A DNA stretch of 49,294 bases from Parcubacteria bacterium C7867-007 (GTDB taxonomy: Bacteria > Patescibacteriota > Minisyncoccia > Phycocordibacterales > Phycocordibacteraceae), in contig LFCQ01000006.1 of NCBI GenBank assembly GCA_001189195.1, forward strand, positions 120,841-170,134, given 5' to 3'. This document shows, piece after piece, positions 34,187-41,518 of this stretch. The translations under genes were made by a program, and so were the position numbers. The notes below the pieces were generated by a model. The model was given only the letters and a program-made list of their open reading frames with translations. It had not been told where the DNA came from and made no database searches. Numbering within the stretch: the first letter of the stretch is position 1; the number at the start of each line of letters is the position of its first letter.

Positions 34187-34636
34187 ATGCGTTCTCAATC
34201 GATTACAACTCGAGAAAAAAAATCACGATTGCAAACTGTACTCAAGAAGTTTAGTGCAATCTTGATTGGAAGTTTTCTTACGCTTGGAATATTGCTTTGC
34301 TTTAGTTTCGTATCAGGTATCTCAAATCATTCCATAGCTGAAGTACCGGACCATTCCTGCACTTCTTCTGAAGGATCAAGCCCATGTGACTCAATCAGCG
34401 AACATATTTCATATTGGCAAACAATTTCAACGGCAGTTTTCACTGACAATTTTCTTCTACTTTTAGTTAGTGCCGCATTGTTATTTTTGTGGATTTCTCA
34501 TCGCACTAAATTTACACACAAGGGCTACGCCCTATTCCATCCGACTAAGCCGAGTATAAACCTTGGTCTGATACTCTCACGCAACCCCCTTCAAGAGGCA
34601 TTCGCATCGGGCACCATTCATAGTAAGGCTTTTTAA
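34187..34636 (+). CDS. Two-helix membrane protein with extracytoplasmic Cys pair (149 aa)
   Basis: A basic N-terminus precedes one helix (about residues 23-44), an external loop with DHSCTSSEGSSPCDS, a second helix (about 85-103), and a basic cytoplasmic tail with RNPLQEAFASG. It sits 8 nt after the cupredoxin-like gene. The Cys pair in the loop may bind copper or form a disulfide. No family recognised. Confidence 0.6.
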   Translation: MRSQSITTREKKSRLQTVLKKFSAILIGSFLTLGILLCFSFVSGISNHSIAEVPDHSCTSSEGSSPCDSISEHISYWQTISTAVFTDNFLLLLVSAALLFLWISHRTKFTHKGYALFHPTKPSINLGLILSRNPLQEAFASGTIHSKAF

Positions 34637-34676
34637 TTACACCGAGTCGTATTGATTAGCGTTAATTTAACTACTT

Positions 34677-35078
34677 ATGGACATAAAGACGAATACTAAA
34701 ATAGTAATTTCAGCAGTCGTGGGTATTATTCTGGGTGCTGGAGGTGTGATGGCCTTTTCTCAAAAGAATGAGATTGCCATGCCATCAATTTCTGGTGACG
34801 CAGTGGTTGGTCATAACACACAACAAGATCCTATGATGTCTTCACTAGCAGGAAAGAAAGGAGAGAGCTTTGATCGTGAGTTTATTATTCAGATGATTGC
34901 GCATCATCAAGGAGCAATTCAGATGGCAGAAATGGCACTTGAAACCTCAAAACGACCTGAAATTAAAGAACTTTCAACGGAAATTATCGCTGCTCAGAAG
35001 ATGGAAATTCAGAAAATGCAGGAATGGCATCTGGCGTGGTTTGGTTCGTCAGTACCAGTAACCCCTACGGGGCAATAA
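34677..35078 (+). CDS. DUF305 protein, membrane-anchored
   Basis: 133 aa. N-terminal anchor (about residues 8-27), then a DUF305 domain with FIIQMIAHHQGAIQMAEMAL and a helix EIIAAQKMEIQKMQEW. The HH and multiple Met residues are candidate metal ligands. Second DUF305 protein of the cluster, here with one anchor rather than several helices. The DsbA-like gene begins 17 nt after its stop. Confidence 0.83.
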   Translation: MDIKTNTKIVISAVVGIILGAGGVMAFSQKNEIAMPSISGDAVVGHNTQQDPMMSSLAGKKGESFDREFIIQMIAHHQGAIQMAEMALETSKRPEIKELSTEIIAAQKMEIQKMQEWHLAWFGSSVPVTPTGQ

Positions 35079-35095
35079 TTGTAGTTAACAAATGT

Positions 35096-35848
35096 ATGGA
35101 AACAGATAATAAAATAGAAGTCGCATCTGCGCTGAGTAAGTACTCAACACCAATCTCAGTGTTAGTGGGTGCAATTATTATTGCAGCTGCGCTTACTTTC
35201 GGTGATGGAAAACTTCCTCAGCAGGACGTAGCAGCGAATCCAGGCCAGGCCCAGCCAGACGCTGCGGCACTTCAAAAGCAATTAGAAAATATTGCACCTA
35301 TCACTGCTGAAGACCATATTCGAGGGAATCCAGATGCACCTGTAAAAATTGTTGAGTACTCAGATACGGAATGCCCATTCTGCAAGAGATTTCACCCTAC
35401 GATGCAACAAGTAATGAGTGAATATGGTGCAGACGGCAAAGTTGCGTGGGTGTATCGGCATTTCCCTCTTGACCAGCTTCATAAGAAGGCTAGGAAAGAA
35501 GCCATTGCGCTTGAGTGTGCTGGAGATCAAGGTGGCGATGATGCTTTCTGGAAATATACAGATCGACTCTACGAAGTGACACCCTCAAACGACGGCCTTG
35601 ATCCATCGGAACTTCCAAAGATCGCTAGTGAGGTCGGACTTAATGTCACCACCTTCAACACATGTCTTGCAAGTGGAAAGTTCGATGCACATGTTGAAGC
35701 AGACGCACAAAATGCTATTGCAACCGGCGGAAGCGGAACCCCGTGGAGTATAGTTATCGGCAAGAATGGCAAGAAGTACCCACTTTCGGGTGCCCAGCCG
35801 TATGAATCAGTAAAGCAGATAATTGACCTCGCTTCACAAGGCAAATAA
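35096..35848 (+). CDS. DsbA-like thioredoxin-fold protein, membrane-anchored
   Basis: 250 aa. One N-terminal membrane helix (about residues 19-36), a linker, then a DsbA-family domain with active site TECPFCKRF (Cys93, Cys96), a helical insertion, and the cis-Pro motif GTPWSIV (about 212). It likely oxidises or isomerises thiols of exported proteins, including the several Cys-bearing copper proteins of this cluster. An upstream in-frame codon at 35024 would start inside the previous gene and is less likely. The next gene begins 2 nt after its stop. Confidence 0.87.
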   Translation: METDNKIEVASALSKYSTPISVLVGAIIIAAALTFGDGKLPQQDVAANPGQAQPDAAALQKQLENIAPITAEDHIRGNPDAPVKIVEYSDTECPFCKRFHPTMQQVMSEYGADGKVAWVYRHFPLDQLHKKARKEAIALECAGDQGGDDAFWKYTDRLYEVTPSNDGLDPSELPKIASEVGLNVTTFNTCLASGKFDAHVEADAQNAIATGGSGTPWSIVIGKNGKKYPLSGAQPYESVKQIIDLASQGK

Positions 35849-35850
35849 AG

Positions 35851-36393
35851 ATGCTGTTCCAAGCGTTGCAAAAGGTATTGCGGAGGCCGACATACATGCT
35901 ACTTGCTCTGACGGTAAGTCTGGCGGTCTTTGCACTCGCTGTGTTACTGCCAAACGCTAGTTTAATTGGTATCATCGTCAGCTCGCCTAACATATTGCTC
36001 TCCCAAAAGCTTGGAATACCATTTAGTTTGTTAGGTTCTATTATTACTAACTTCACTATCCTTTCTGCGATCTCGACAATTGCTATCGCAACTCTGTTCG
36101 GAATAAATGTTGCCATGGTGCTTTATTTCCTGAGGCGGAAAATTAGCGAAGTAAAGAAGATCGGAATTACTACTGGGTTCTTGGGTGTTACCAGTGGGAT
36201 TATCGGCATTGGATGTGCCGCTTGCGGATCACTCCTGCTTACAAGTATTCTCTCGCTGTTCGGTGCATCAAGCATACTCGCATTCCTGCCCCTCGCAGGC
36301 GGTGAATTCGGTATCCTTGGCGTCATCTTACTCGTGATATCTGCTCACAGTATAGCCAACCAAATCCAGCATCCTGCAATCTGTAAAATTTAA
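35851..36393 (+). CDS. Membrane protein with intramembrane CxxC (180 aa)
   Basis: About five membrane helices, with GIGCAACG in the middle (about residues 120-127), a CxxC within or next to a membrane segment. It follows the DsbA-like gene by 2 nt, so the CxxC could pass electrons to or from that protein; this partner idea is inference from adjacency. It is too short for DsbB or VKOR homology and I do not recognise a named family. Confidence 0.65.
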   Translation: MLFQALQKVLRRPTYMLLALTVSLAVFALAVLLPNASLIGIIVSSPNILLSQKLGIPFSLLGSIITNFTILSAISTIAIATLFGINVAMVLYFLRRKISEVKKIGITTGFLGVTSGIIGIGCAACGSLLLTSILSLFGASSILAFLPLAGGEFGILGVILLVISAHSIANQIQHPAICKI

Positions 36394-36402
36394 CTCAACT
36401 AT

Positions 36403-36942
36403 ATGGAAAATAGTCAGCCTAATGAATATGTAAGTAGCAAAGAACGGAGAGAACGTAAACAGCAAGCAAAACTGGAAGCAAAAAATTCAGTGCTTCAAAA
36501 GCGGCGCGCAGCAAAAGTTATCCGATGGATCGGTTGGAGTTTGGTTGGCGCGGCGATTATTGGAAGTTTAGTTTGGTTCGTACTATCCCAGCCTAAGACC
36601 TCTGATTCTGAAATCATCTCTCGCACTGGTATTCACTGGCATCCGGAGCTAGAGATCTATGTCAAAGGCGCGAAGGTGGAATTTCCCGCCAATATAGGCA
36701 TTGGAGTAGCACATCAGCCTGTCCATACTCACGAAGATGCTGTAGAAGGAGTTGTACATCTTGAATTCGAAGGACTAGTTCGTAAAAGCGACACTACGCT
36801 AGGACAGTTCTTTAAGAGCTGGGGCAAAGATATTCGCTCACTTGGAGCGAATGTAACGATGACTGTCAATGGTCAGGAAAATATCGATCTTGAGAATTAT
36901 CAAATGCAGGACAAGGATGAAATTGTGTTGAGGTATGAGTAA
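36403..36942 (+). CDS. Membrane-anchored His-rich (HWHP) protein
   Basis: 179 aa. A Lys/Arg-rich cytoplasmic N-terminus (residues 1-38) precedes one membrane helix (about 41-62) and an extracytoplasmic domain starting GIHWHPELEIYVKG, with AHQPVHTHEDAVEGVVHLEFEG further on. The six clustered His residues are plausible copper ligands. The HWHP-type domain recurs in copper clusters of uncultured bacteria and archaea, but has no proven function. It lies 9 nt after the CxxC membrane protein gene. Confidence 0.7.
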   Translation: MENSQPNEYVSSKERRERKQQAKLEAKNSVLQKRRAAKVIRWIGWSLVGAAIIGSLVWFVLSQPKTSDSEIISRTGIHWHPELEIYVKGAKVEFPANIGIGVAHQPVHTHEDAVEGVVHLEFEGLVRKSDTTLGQFFKSWGKDIRSLGANVTMTVNGQENIDLENYQMQDKDEIVLRYE

Positions 36943-37001
36943 TACGGAACGACAATGCTCTCGTACTCCACTGAGTATCAAAACGCTAACAGCTTAAGAA
37001 T

Positions 37002-37778
37002 ATGAAACTGAAAAAGATAGCTTTGATTGGGCTCTTTGTTGTGCTGGTAGGAATTACAGGACTCATGCTTTTACAAAGCATGAAAAGTACTTTGGGAACG
37101 CAAACAGAGTCTCAGACTGAAGATGAGGTTGTTCTGGAAGTACCTGCACAGATAGCCGATCAAGAAGTCTTAATCAGTCGAGTTACGATGCCTAGTAACG
37201 GATGGGTTGTGGCACGGGGTATCGAAGATGGAAAACTCGGTCAGATTATAGAAATAAGCCCGTTTCTTGAAAAGGGTGAGTATAAAAAGGTAATTATTCC
37301 CCTCGGCGAATTCTATAATGGCGAAGAACTCATTGCCGTTATTTATGAGGATCAAAATGCTGACGGTATCTTCAATGGCCTCGATCTCCCCAAACTGGAT
37401 TCAAAAGGTCTTATGATAGCTCGCAGTGTAAAGACCGGAGAAGAAGTCGAAGGTCTTTCTGAGGCAGGTATGAGTGGGATGCTACATAATATGCCTGGAA
37501 TGGCAGACATGATCCAGATTCGATATACGAATACTGGCTTCGTTCCCAAGAATATTGAGGTGCCCGCAGGTTCTCTCGTTGAGTTCATTAATGAAAGTGA
37601 CCGGGAAATGTGGGTAGCATCCGATACTCATCCAACCCATGAACGACTCGCAACGTTCGACCAGTTTAGATCCTATCCTAAAGGCGGAGTGTATCGATAT
37701 CTTTTTGATAAGCCGGGAACCTGGCCGTATCACGATCACATCAGTCCAGCAGATGAGGGGATAATCACCGTACGCTAA
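37002..37778 (+). CDS. Membrane-anchored protein with C-terminal cupredoxin-like domain
   Basis: 258 aa. N-terminal helix (about residues 6-24). The middle domain (about 45-150) contains VLISRVTMPSNGWVVARGI and DQNADGIFNGLDLP, similar to the DUF7282-type extracellular domain. A Met-rich loop (GMSGMLHNMPGMADM) leads to a cupredoxin-like domain (about 170-258) with SDTHPTHERL and GTWPYHDHISP supplying several His. The Cys of a type 1 copper site is replaced by Tyr-His in WPYHDH, so copper chemistry is likely altered or it only binds metal. Confidence 0.75.
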   Translation: MKLKKIALIGLFVVLVGITGLMLLQSMKSTLGTQTESQTEDEVVLEVPAQIADQEVLISRVTMPSNGWVVARGIEDGKLGQIIEISPFLEKGEYKKVIIPLGEFYNGEELIAVIYEDQNADGIFNGLDLPKLDSKGLMIARSVKTGEEVEGLSEAGMSGMLHNMPGMADMIQIRYTNTGFVPKNIEVPAGSLVEFINESDREMWVASDTHPTHERLATFDQFRSYPKGGVYRYLFDKPGTWPYHDHISPADEGIITVR

Positions 37779-37846
37779 TAAGCCACGATAATACTTGACT
37801 TTATTACTAAATATGATAAAGTACAATTCAATTAGGATTCTAAGTT

Positions 37847-38458
37847 ATGATTTCCGCACTGAAAACAGTAGGATTCTTTATCCTAACCGCCCTTATCTTC
37901 TTACTGTCATTTGCAGTGCTATTTGCATTTGATTTGGTTCCAGAGAGCAAATCCGAACTTACAGCGAGTGCTGAAAAAGTGGTGGACGTTCCAGCTGTAG
38001 TTGAAAGGGTTGAAGAACCTGCTCGTATCGTTGCTACAGACATTGGGTTAGACGCTTCTATCGTCAACCCGACAAGCAAAGATATAGCCGTGCTGGATAA
38101 AGCGCTCCTCTCAGGAGCGGTGCGCTACCCTGAAACGGCGCTTTTGGGAGAAGATGGGACAGCACTTTTGTTTGGGCACTCCAGCTATCTGCCTTTAGTA
38201 AAAAACAAGAACTATCAAATCTTTAACGATGTTCAAGAGCTTGAGAAAGGCAATATTGTGAGCGTGTACTCAGGCACGCGCGAGTATCGCTACGAGGTGG
38301 TGAGTGTTGAGCAAGCGAAAGCAACAGCTGATCGTATCAATCTCGAACAGAATGGTCGCTTTCTGAAGCTAGTTACATGTAACACCTTCGGTGCGAAAGA
38401 AGATCGGTTTGTCGTGACCGCCAAGTTCGTTGGAGTATATGAAACACAAAGCTCTTAA
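37847..38458 (+). CDS. Class D/E-type sortase
   Basis: 203 aa. An N-terminal anchor (about residues 7-29) and a sortase domain (about 60-195). The catalytic triad is present: His111 in LLFGHSSYLP, Cys178 in LKLVTCNTF, and Arg187 in KEDRFVV. Sortases cut LPxTG-like signals and attach proteins to the wall or to each other. No LPxTG protein with a following hydrophobic segment is seen in this window, so its substrate is elsewhere or non-canonical. It follows the cupredoxin-like gene in the same direction with a separate AT-rich promoter region (37795-37827). Confidence 0.85.
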   Translation: MISALKTVGFFILTALIFLLSFAVLFAFDLVPESKSELTASAEKVVDVPAVVERVEEPARIVATDIGLDASIVNPTSKDIAVLDKALLSGAVRYPETALLGEDGTALLFGHSSYLPLVKNKNYQIFNDVQELEKGNIVSVYSGTREYRYEVVSVEQAKATADRINLEQNGRFLKLVTCNTFGAKEDRFVVTAKFVGVYETQSS

Positions 38459-38584
38459 CTTTTAAGATATATCTGTGGCGTCGGCAGGTCGGTTTCAAGG
38501 CGGAATCAACTTTGCATATTGAGTTATTAGCTTCTAAAGCAAATAACTAACTCCAGGACGTGTGATACTTTTAGTACGTAATCT

Positions 38585-39457
38585 ATGAACAGACACTCCC
38601 ACGACAGTCAGGGAAACATAAAGATTGCGCTCTTTCTCAATATTGGTTTTACGATTATTGAGCTTATCGGAGGTCTACTTACGAACAGTCTCGCTATACT
38701 CTCGGACGCGCTTCATGACTTTGGAGACACTATTGTTCTCTCGCTCGCGTGGTATGCCGAGAAGAAATCAAAGCAGGGTCCAGACGAGAAGCGCACCTAC
38801 GGGTATGCCCGACTTTCCGTATTCTCCGCACTTGTTTCAGGTGCTGTCCTAATCGGTGGTTCTCTTTTCATCATCTCTCAAGCCATTCCGCGTCTCTTAA
38901 ACCTTGAAGCAGTGAATGCGCCAGGCATGATGGTACTTGCTGTCATTGGAATTATCTTTAACGGCATTGGCGCACTTCGTTTAAAGAAGGGAGAAGGTAT
39001 CAGCGAACGAGTGCTTTCATGGCATCTCTTTGAAGACGTGTTTGGATGGACGGCGATACTTATTGGTGGCGGGTTGATCTATCTCTTCGACCTGCCGATT
39101 CTGGACCCCGTACTCACGATTGGCTTCACGCTCTTTATCCTCTGGGGAGTTATCCGCTCAATGGGAGAAGTGAGCAACATTCTGCTTGAAGGCGTACCGC
39201 AGCAGGTACACCTGAAGGCGCTCAAGACCGACATACTCCAGTTTGAGGGTATACTCGGTCTCCACGATGTCCATGTTTGGTCTCTTGAAGGCAAGACCAA
39301 TGTATTGAGTGGGCATATCATCATAAAGCCGCAGAGCGTTGATGAGGGACGAGCCATACAACAGAACGTAAAAGCCATGCTCAAGGAGAAACACGATATT
39401 GAGCATGCAACGATAGAATTGGAGACCGATGGAAGTTGCGAAGAGAAGAATTGCTAA
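38585..39457 (+). CDS. Cation diffusion facilitator (CDF) transporter
   Basis: 290 aa. Six membrane helices; SDALHDFGDT in helix 2 and SWHLFEDVFGW in helix 5 provide the H/D metal site (HxxxD pattern). The cytoplasmic domain (about 205-290) has LEGVPQQVH, LHDVHVWSLEG and HIIIKPQ, the zinc-regulated CDF C-terminal fold. N-terminal MNRHSHDSQG is a short His-containing arm. Likely exports Zn(II) or Co(II). End of the metal block. Confidence 0.92.
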   Translation: MNRHSHDSQGNIKIALFLNIGFTIIELIGGLLTNSLAILSDALHDFGDTIVLSLAWYAEKKSKQGPDEKRTYGYARLSVFSALVSGAVLIGGSLFIISQAIPRLLNLEAVNAPGMMVLAVIGIIFNGIGALRLKKGEGISERVLSWHLFEDVFGWTAILIGGGLIYLFDLPILDPVLTIGFTLFILWGVIRSMGEVSNILLEGVPQQVHLKALKTDILQFEGILGLHDVHVWSLEGKTNVLSGHIIIKPQSVDEGRAIQQNVKAMLKEKHDIEHATIELETDGSCEEKNC

Positions 39458-39519
39458 GTGCTATTTATAGGCCGTACTTAAGCCATATTCTAGTCCACAT
39501 TTCTTCATAAAAGCATCAT

Positions 39520-39547
39520 TGACCCGCCATTCTCCCACGCTATACTA
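39520..39547 (+). promoter_or_regulatory. Promoter upstream of the LysM-M23 gene
   Basis: TTGACC (39520-39525), 16-nt spacer, TATACT (39542-39547). Its transcript would begin about 39554, pass through a terminator-like hairpin (39578-39600), and reach ATG at 39606. Confidence 0.75.
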
Positions 39548-39577
39548 GTGGAACTGGTTAGATACGGTTGTACTCAA

Positions 39578-39600
39578 GAAAAGCCTATACAGGCTTTTTT
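39578..39600 (+). terminator. Terminator or attenuator hairpin ahead of the LysM-M23 gene
   Basis: AAAAGCCT pairs with AGGCTTTT around ATAC, ending in TTTTTT. It lies between the promoter at 39520-39547 and the ATG at 39606, so it could end a short RNA of about 47 nt or attenuate expression of the peptidase. Confidence 0.7.
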
Positions 39601-39605
39601 GTATT

Positions 39606-40739
39606 ATGAAGAAACGCTGAACGTCCCTTTGTTTTCCTATTTTACCTTCCAACTTTTCCACCCGTTCTATAGCTAACGCTAAGAAAAGGGGTACATACAA
39701 AGTTTATGGTTCGGTAGCAGCGGTATTCGCTCTATCTCTTTTTATACATACTGTGTCGCCACAGTCCGTGGACAGCGTCTTTCCTTTTCCACATACCGCA
39801 CATGCTCAAGGAGCAGAAGATGTAATCCTCCATGACCCTTCCATAGACCTTCTTGAGGCAGCTATAAACTCTGACCCAAACCCGGATAAGGGTGATCATG
39901 AAATGGAGGTCGCAGGAGGCATGGCGCTTCTTCCACACGGAGACCTTCCCGAAGGCGAAGCTGAAGTTTCAAGCTCGAAAGCTTCTAAACCTAAGAAGAC
40001 AGGTATTGCTATCTACACAGTGCAGGAAGGCGACTCGCTCTCTGAGATTGCTGAAGAATATGGCGTATCCACAAAGACCATTCTCTGGGCGAACGATATT
40101 CGTGATGCAAGCACCATTCGTATTGGGGATGATCTCATCATTCTTCCGGTCTCTGGGGTGCAGCATAAAGTTGCAAGCGGAGATACCCTTCAATCTATCG
40201 CCAAGAAGTATGGCTCTGACGTAAGCGATATTGCGCTCTACAACGGAATAAGCGAGTCCAAGGGGCTTATTGCAGGTTCTGAGATCATCGTACCTGGTGG
40301 TGCATTCCCCTCGGCTCCTTTAAAGAAAGTGGCGAACTCAGCTTCATCTAAGAAAAGCACTCCTGCGGCTAAGTATTCTAGTCCGTCTAGCTCATCAGGT
40401 AAGTTAGGAAACCCACTTCCAGGTGGAGTAATCACTCAGGTAAATCACGGATATAACGCTGTGGACATAGACGGAGAAACTGGAGACCCTATTTATGCTT
40501 CAGCAAGCGGCTCGGTCATCATTGCCAAGGGTGGAGGAGGATATAACGGTGGCTATGGAAATTATATCGTAATTGAGCATGGCGCAGGTGTTCAGACTCT
40601 CTACGCACATATGTCGAGTCTCGCTGTATCAGGCGGAACGGTTGATAAGGGTGAGGTTATCGGATATGTGGGGAACACGGGTAAATCAACGGGCTCGCAT
40701 CTGCATTTTGAAGTCCGCGGAGCAATTAATCCCCTATAA
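39606..40739 (+). CDS. LysM-M23 peptidoglycan endopeptidase with an in-frame TGA at codon 5
   Basis: From 39621 the frame is open to 40739. It encodes a signal-peptide-like segment (VYGSVAAVFALSLFIHT), a Gly/Glu-rich linker, two LysM domains (about 40012-40310: YTVQEGDSLSEIAEEYGV, then HKVASGDTLQSIAKKYG) and a C-terminal M23 domain. The M23 domain carries NHGYNAVDID, TLYAHMSSL and GSHLHFEVR, so the zinc and catalytic His/Asp are kept. The only upstream ATG (39606) gives ATG-AAG-AAA-CGC then TGA at 39618-39620. GTG at 39753 is the first usual start after that but would cut away most of the signal peptide. Either the gene is damaged, the TGA is a sequencing error, or initiation is non-canonical (ATT at 39639 is in frame). 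Confidence 0.7.
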
Positions 40740-40786
40740 TCTTGCTCTGTCGGTAAGCTCTTCGCAATTGCCAAAAGTCTGATAGG

Positions 40787-40987
40787 GTCTTGGGCGATAG
40801 CGCATATGGGGCTATCATGTTCCTGTTAGCCAAGACCTAACCCCTAGGATTCCAATCCTAGGATATGGTCGAAAATCCTAGTAGAGATCAAAGGACTCCC
40901 AGTCAGAGTCACTCTACTAGGTCATATCTGGAAACAGGTATGGGTCTGGCCGAAAGGTTGGATCGCGATGGCTGGGAGCCTTTTGAT
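40787..40987 (+). ncRNA. Structured non-coding region, unknown RNA or DNA element
   Basis: The 299-nt gap between two genes contains unusually many exact inverted repeats. GTCTTGG (40787-40793) pairs with CCAAGAC (40830-40836), enclosing GATAGC/GCTATC. CCTAGGATT/AATCCTAGG is at 40843-40862. CCTAGTAGAG (40877-40886) pairs with CTCTACTAGG (40912-40921). The arm at 40887-40902 pairs with 40972-40987 (about 14 of 16 positions). The last two stems interleave, so they would form a pseudoknot or two alternative folds. CCTAGTAG recurs at about 41017. No known RNA class fits. Direction of transcription is assumed. Confidence 0.45.
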
Positions 40988-41038
40988 TATCTCTTGGGGC
41001 TCTCTGCTACTTAAAAACCTAGTAGAAAATAATTACGT

Positions 41039-41518
41039 ATGGATACGCCAACAGCGTCCGCAAAGAAACCTCTTCTTAAGAAGTGGTGGGTCTGGGTACT
41101 TATCGTACTCGGCATCTTTATTATCATAGGTTCGATAGGCGGCTCTGATTCTTCAAGTTCAGGAAGCCAGAGCGCGAAGGAGGAAGTGAAGGTCGAGCCA
41201 GCTCTTACGGTCACGGCTTTCAAAATGGCTGCCGAGTACAAGGAAAACGAAGTCGCTGCAGACGCAAAGTACAAGGGCAAGCTCGTCGAAATATCAGGCA
41301 GCGTAGATACCATCGGCAAAGATGTTCTCGATACGCCGTTTATCGCCTTCTCAACTGAAAATCAGTACGAGATCATCAATCGAATTCAGTGTATGTTTGG
41401 AAAGAACGATGTGGAAGTGCTCTCAAGTGTCTCCAAGGGTCAGAAGATTACCCTTCGCGGTACTGTCTCCGGTGCTCTCGGAAACATCATTGTTAAAGAT
41501 TGCGAAATCATAGAGTAG
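41039..41518 (+). CDS. Membrane-anchored OB-fold (tRNA_anti-like) protein
   Basis: 159 aa. N-terminal helix (about residues 17-35) after a basic segment, a Ser-rich linker, then an OB-fold domain (about 60-158) of the tRNA_anti-like type: AADAKYKGKLVEISGSVDTI, then KGQKITLRGTVSG and NIIVKDCEI. These domains are common in secreted or lipoprotein-like bacterial proteins of unknown role. It directly follows the structured non-coding region. Confidence 0.75.
   Translation: MDTPTASAKKPLLKKWWVWVLIVLGIFIIIGSIGGSDSSSSGSQSAKEEVKVEPALTVTAFKMAAEYKENEVAADAKYKGKLVEISGSVDTIGKDVLDTPFIAFSTENQYEIINRIQCMFGKNDVEVLSSVSKGQKITLRGTVSGALGNIIVKDCEIIE

Noticed and set aside
39606-39620. Recoding of TGA as an amino acid (as in Gracilibacteria and Absconditabacteria)
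   Set aside because: TGA is the plain stop codon of several genes here, including the DUF6629 protein (29308), the ParB-methyltransferase (43418) and the SAM methyltransferase (46669).
40741-41038. tmRNA or signal recognition particle RNA
   Set aside because: No tRNA-like acceptor/T arm, no tag-peptide frame, and no GGAAGGAAGCAG-like core. The stems do not match either class.
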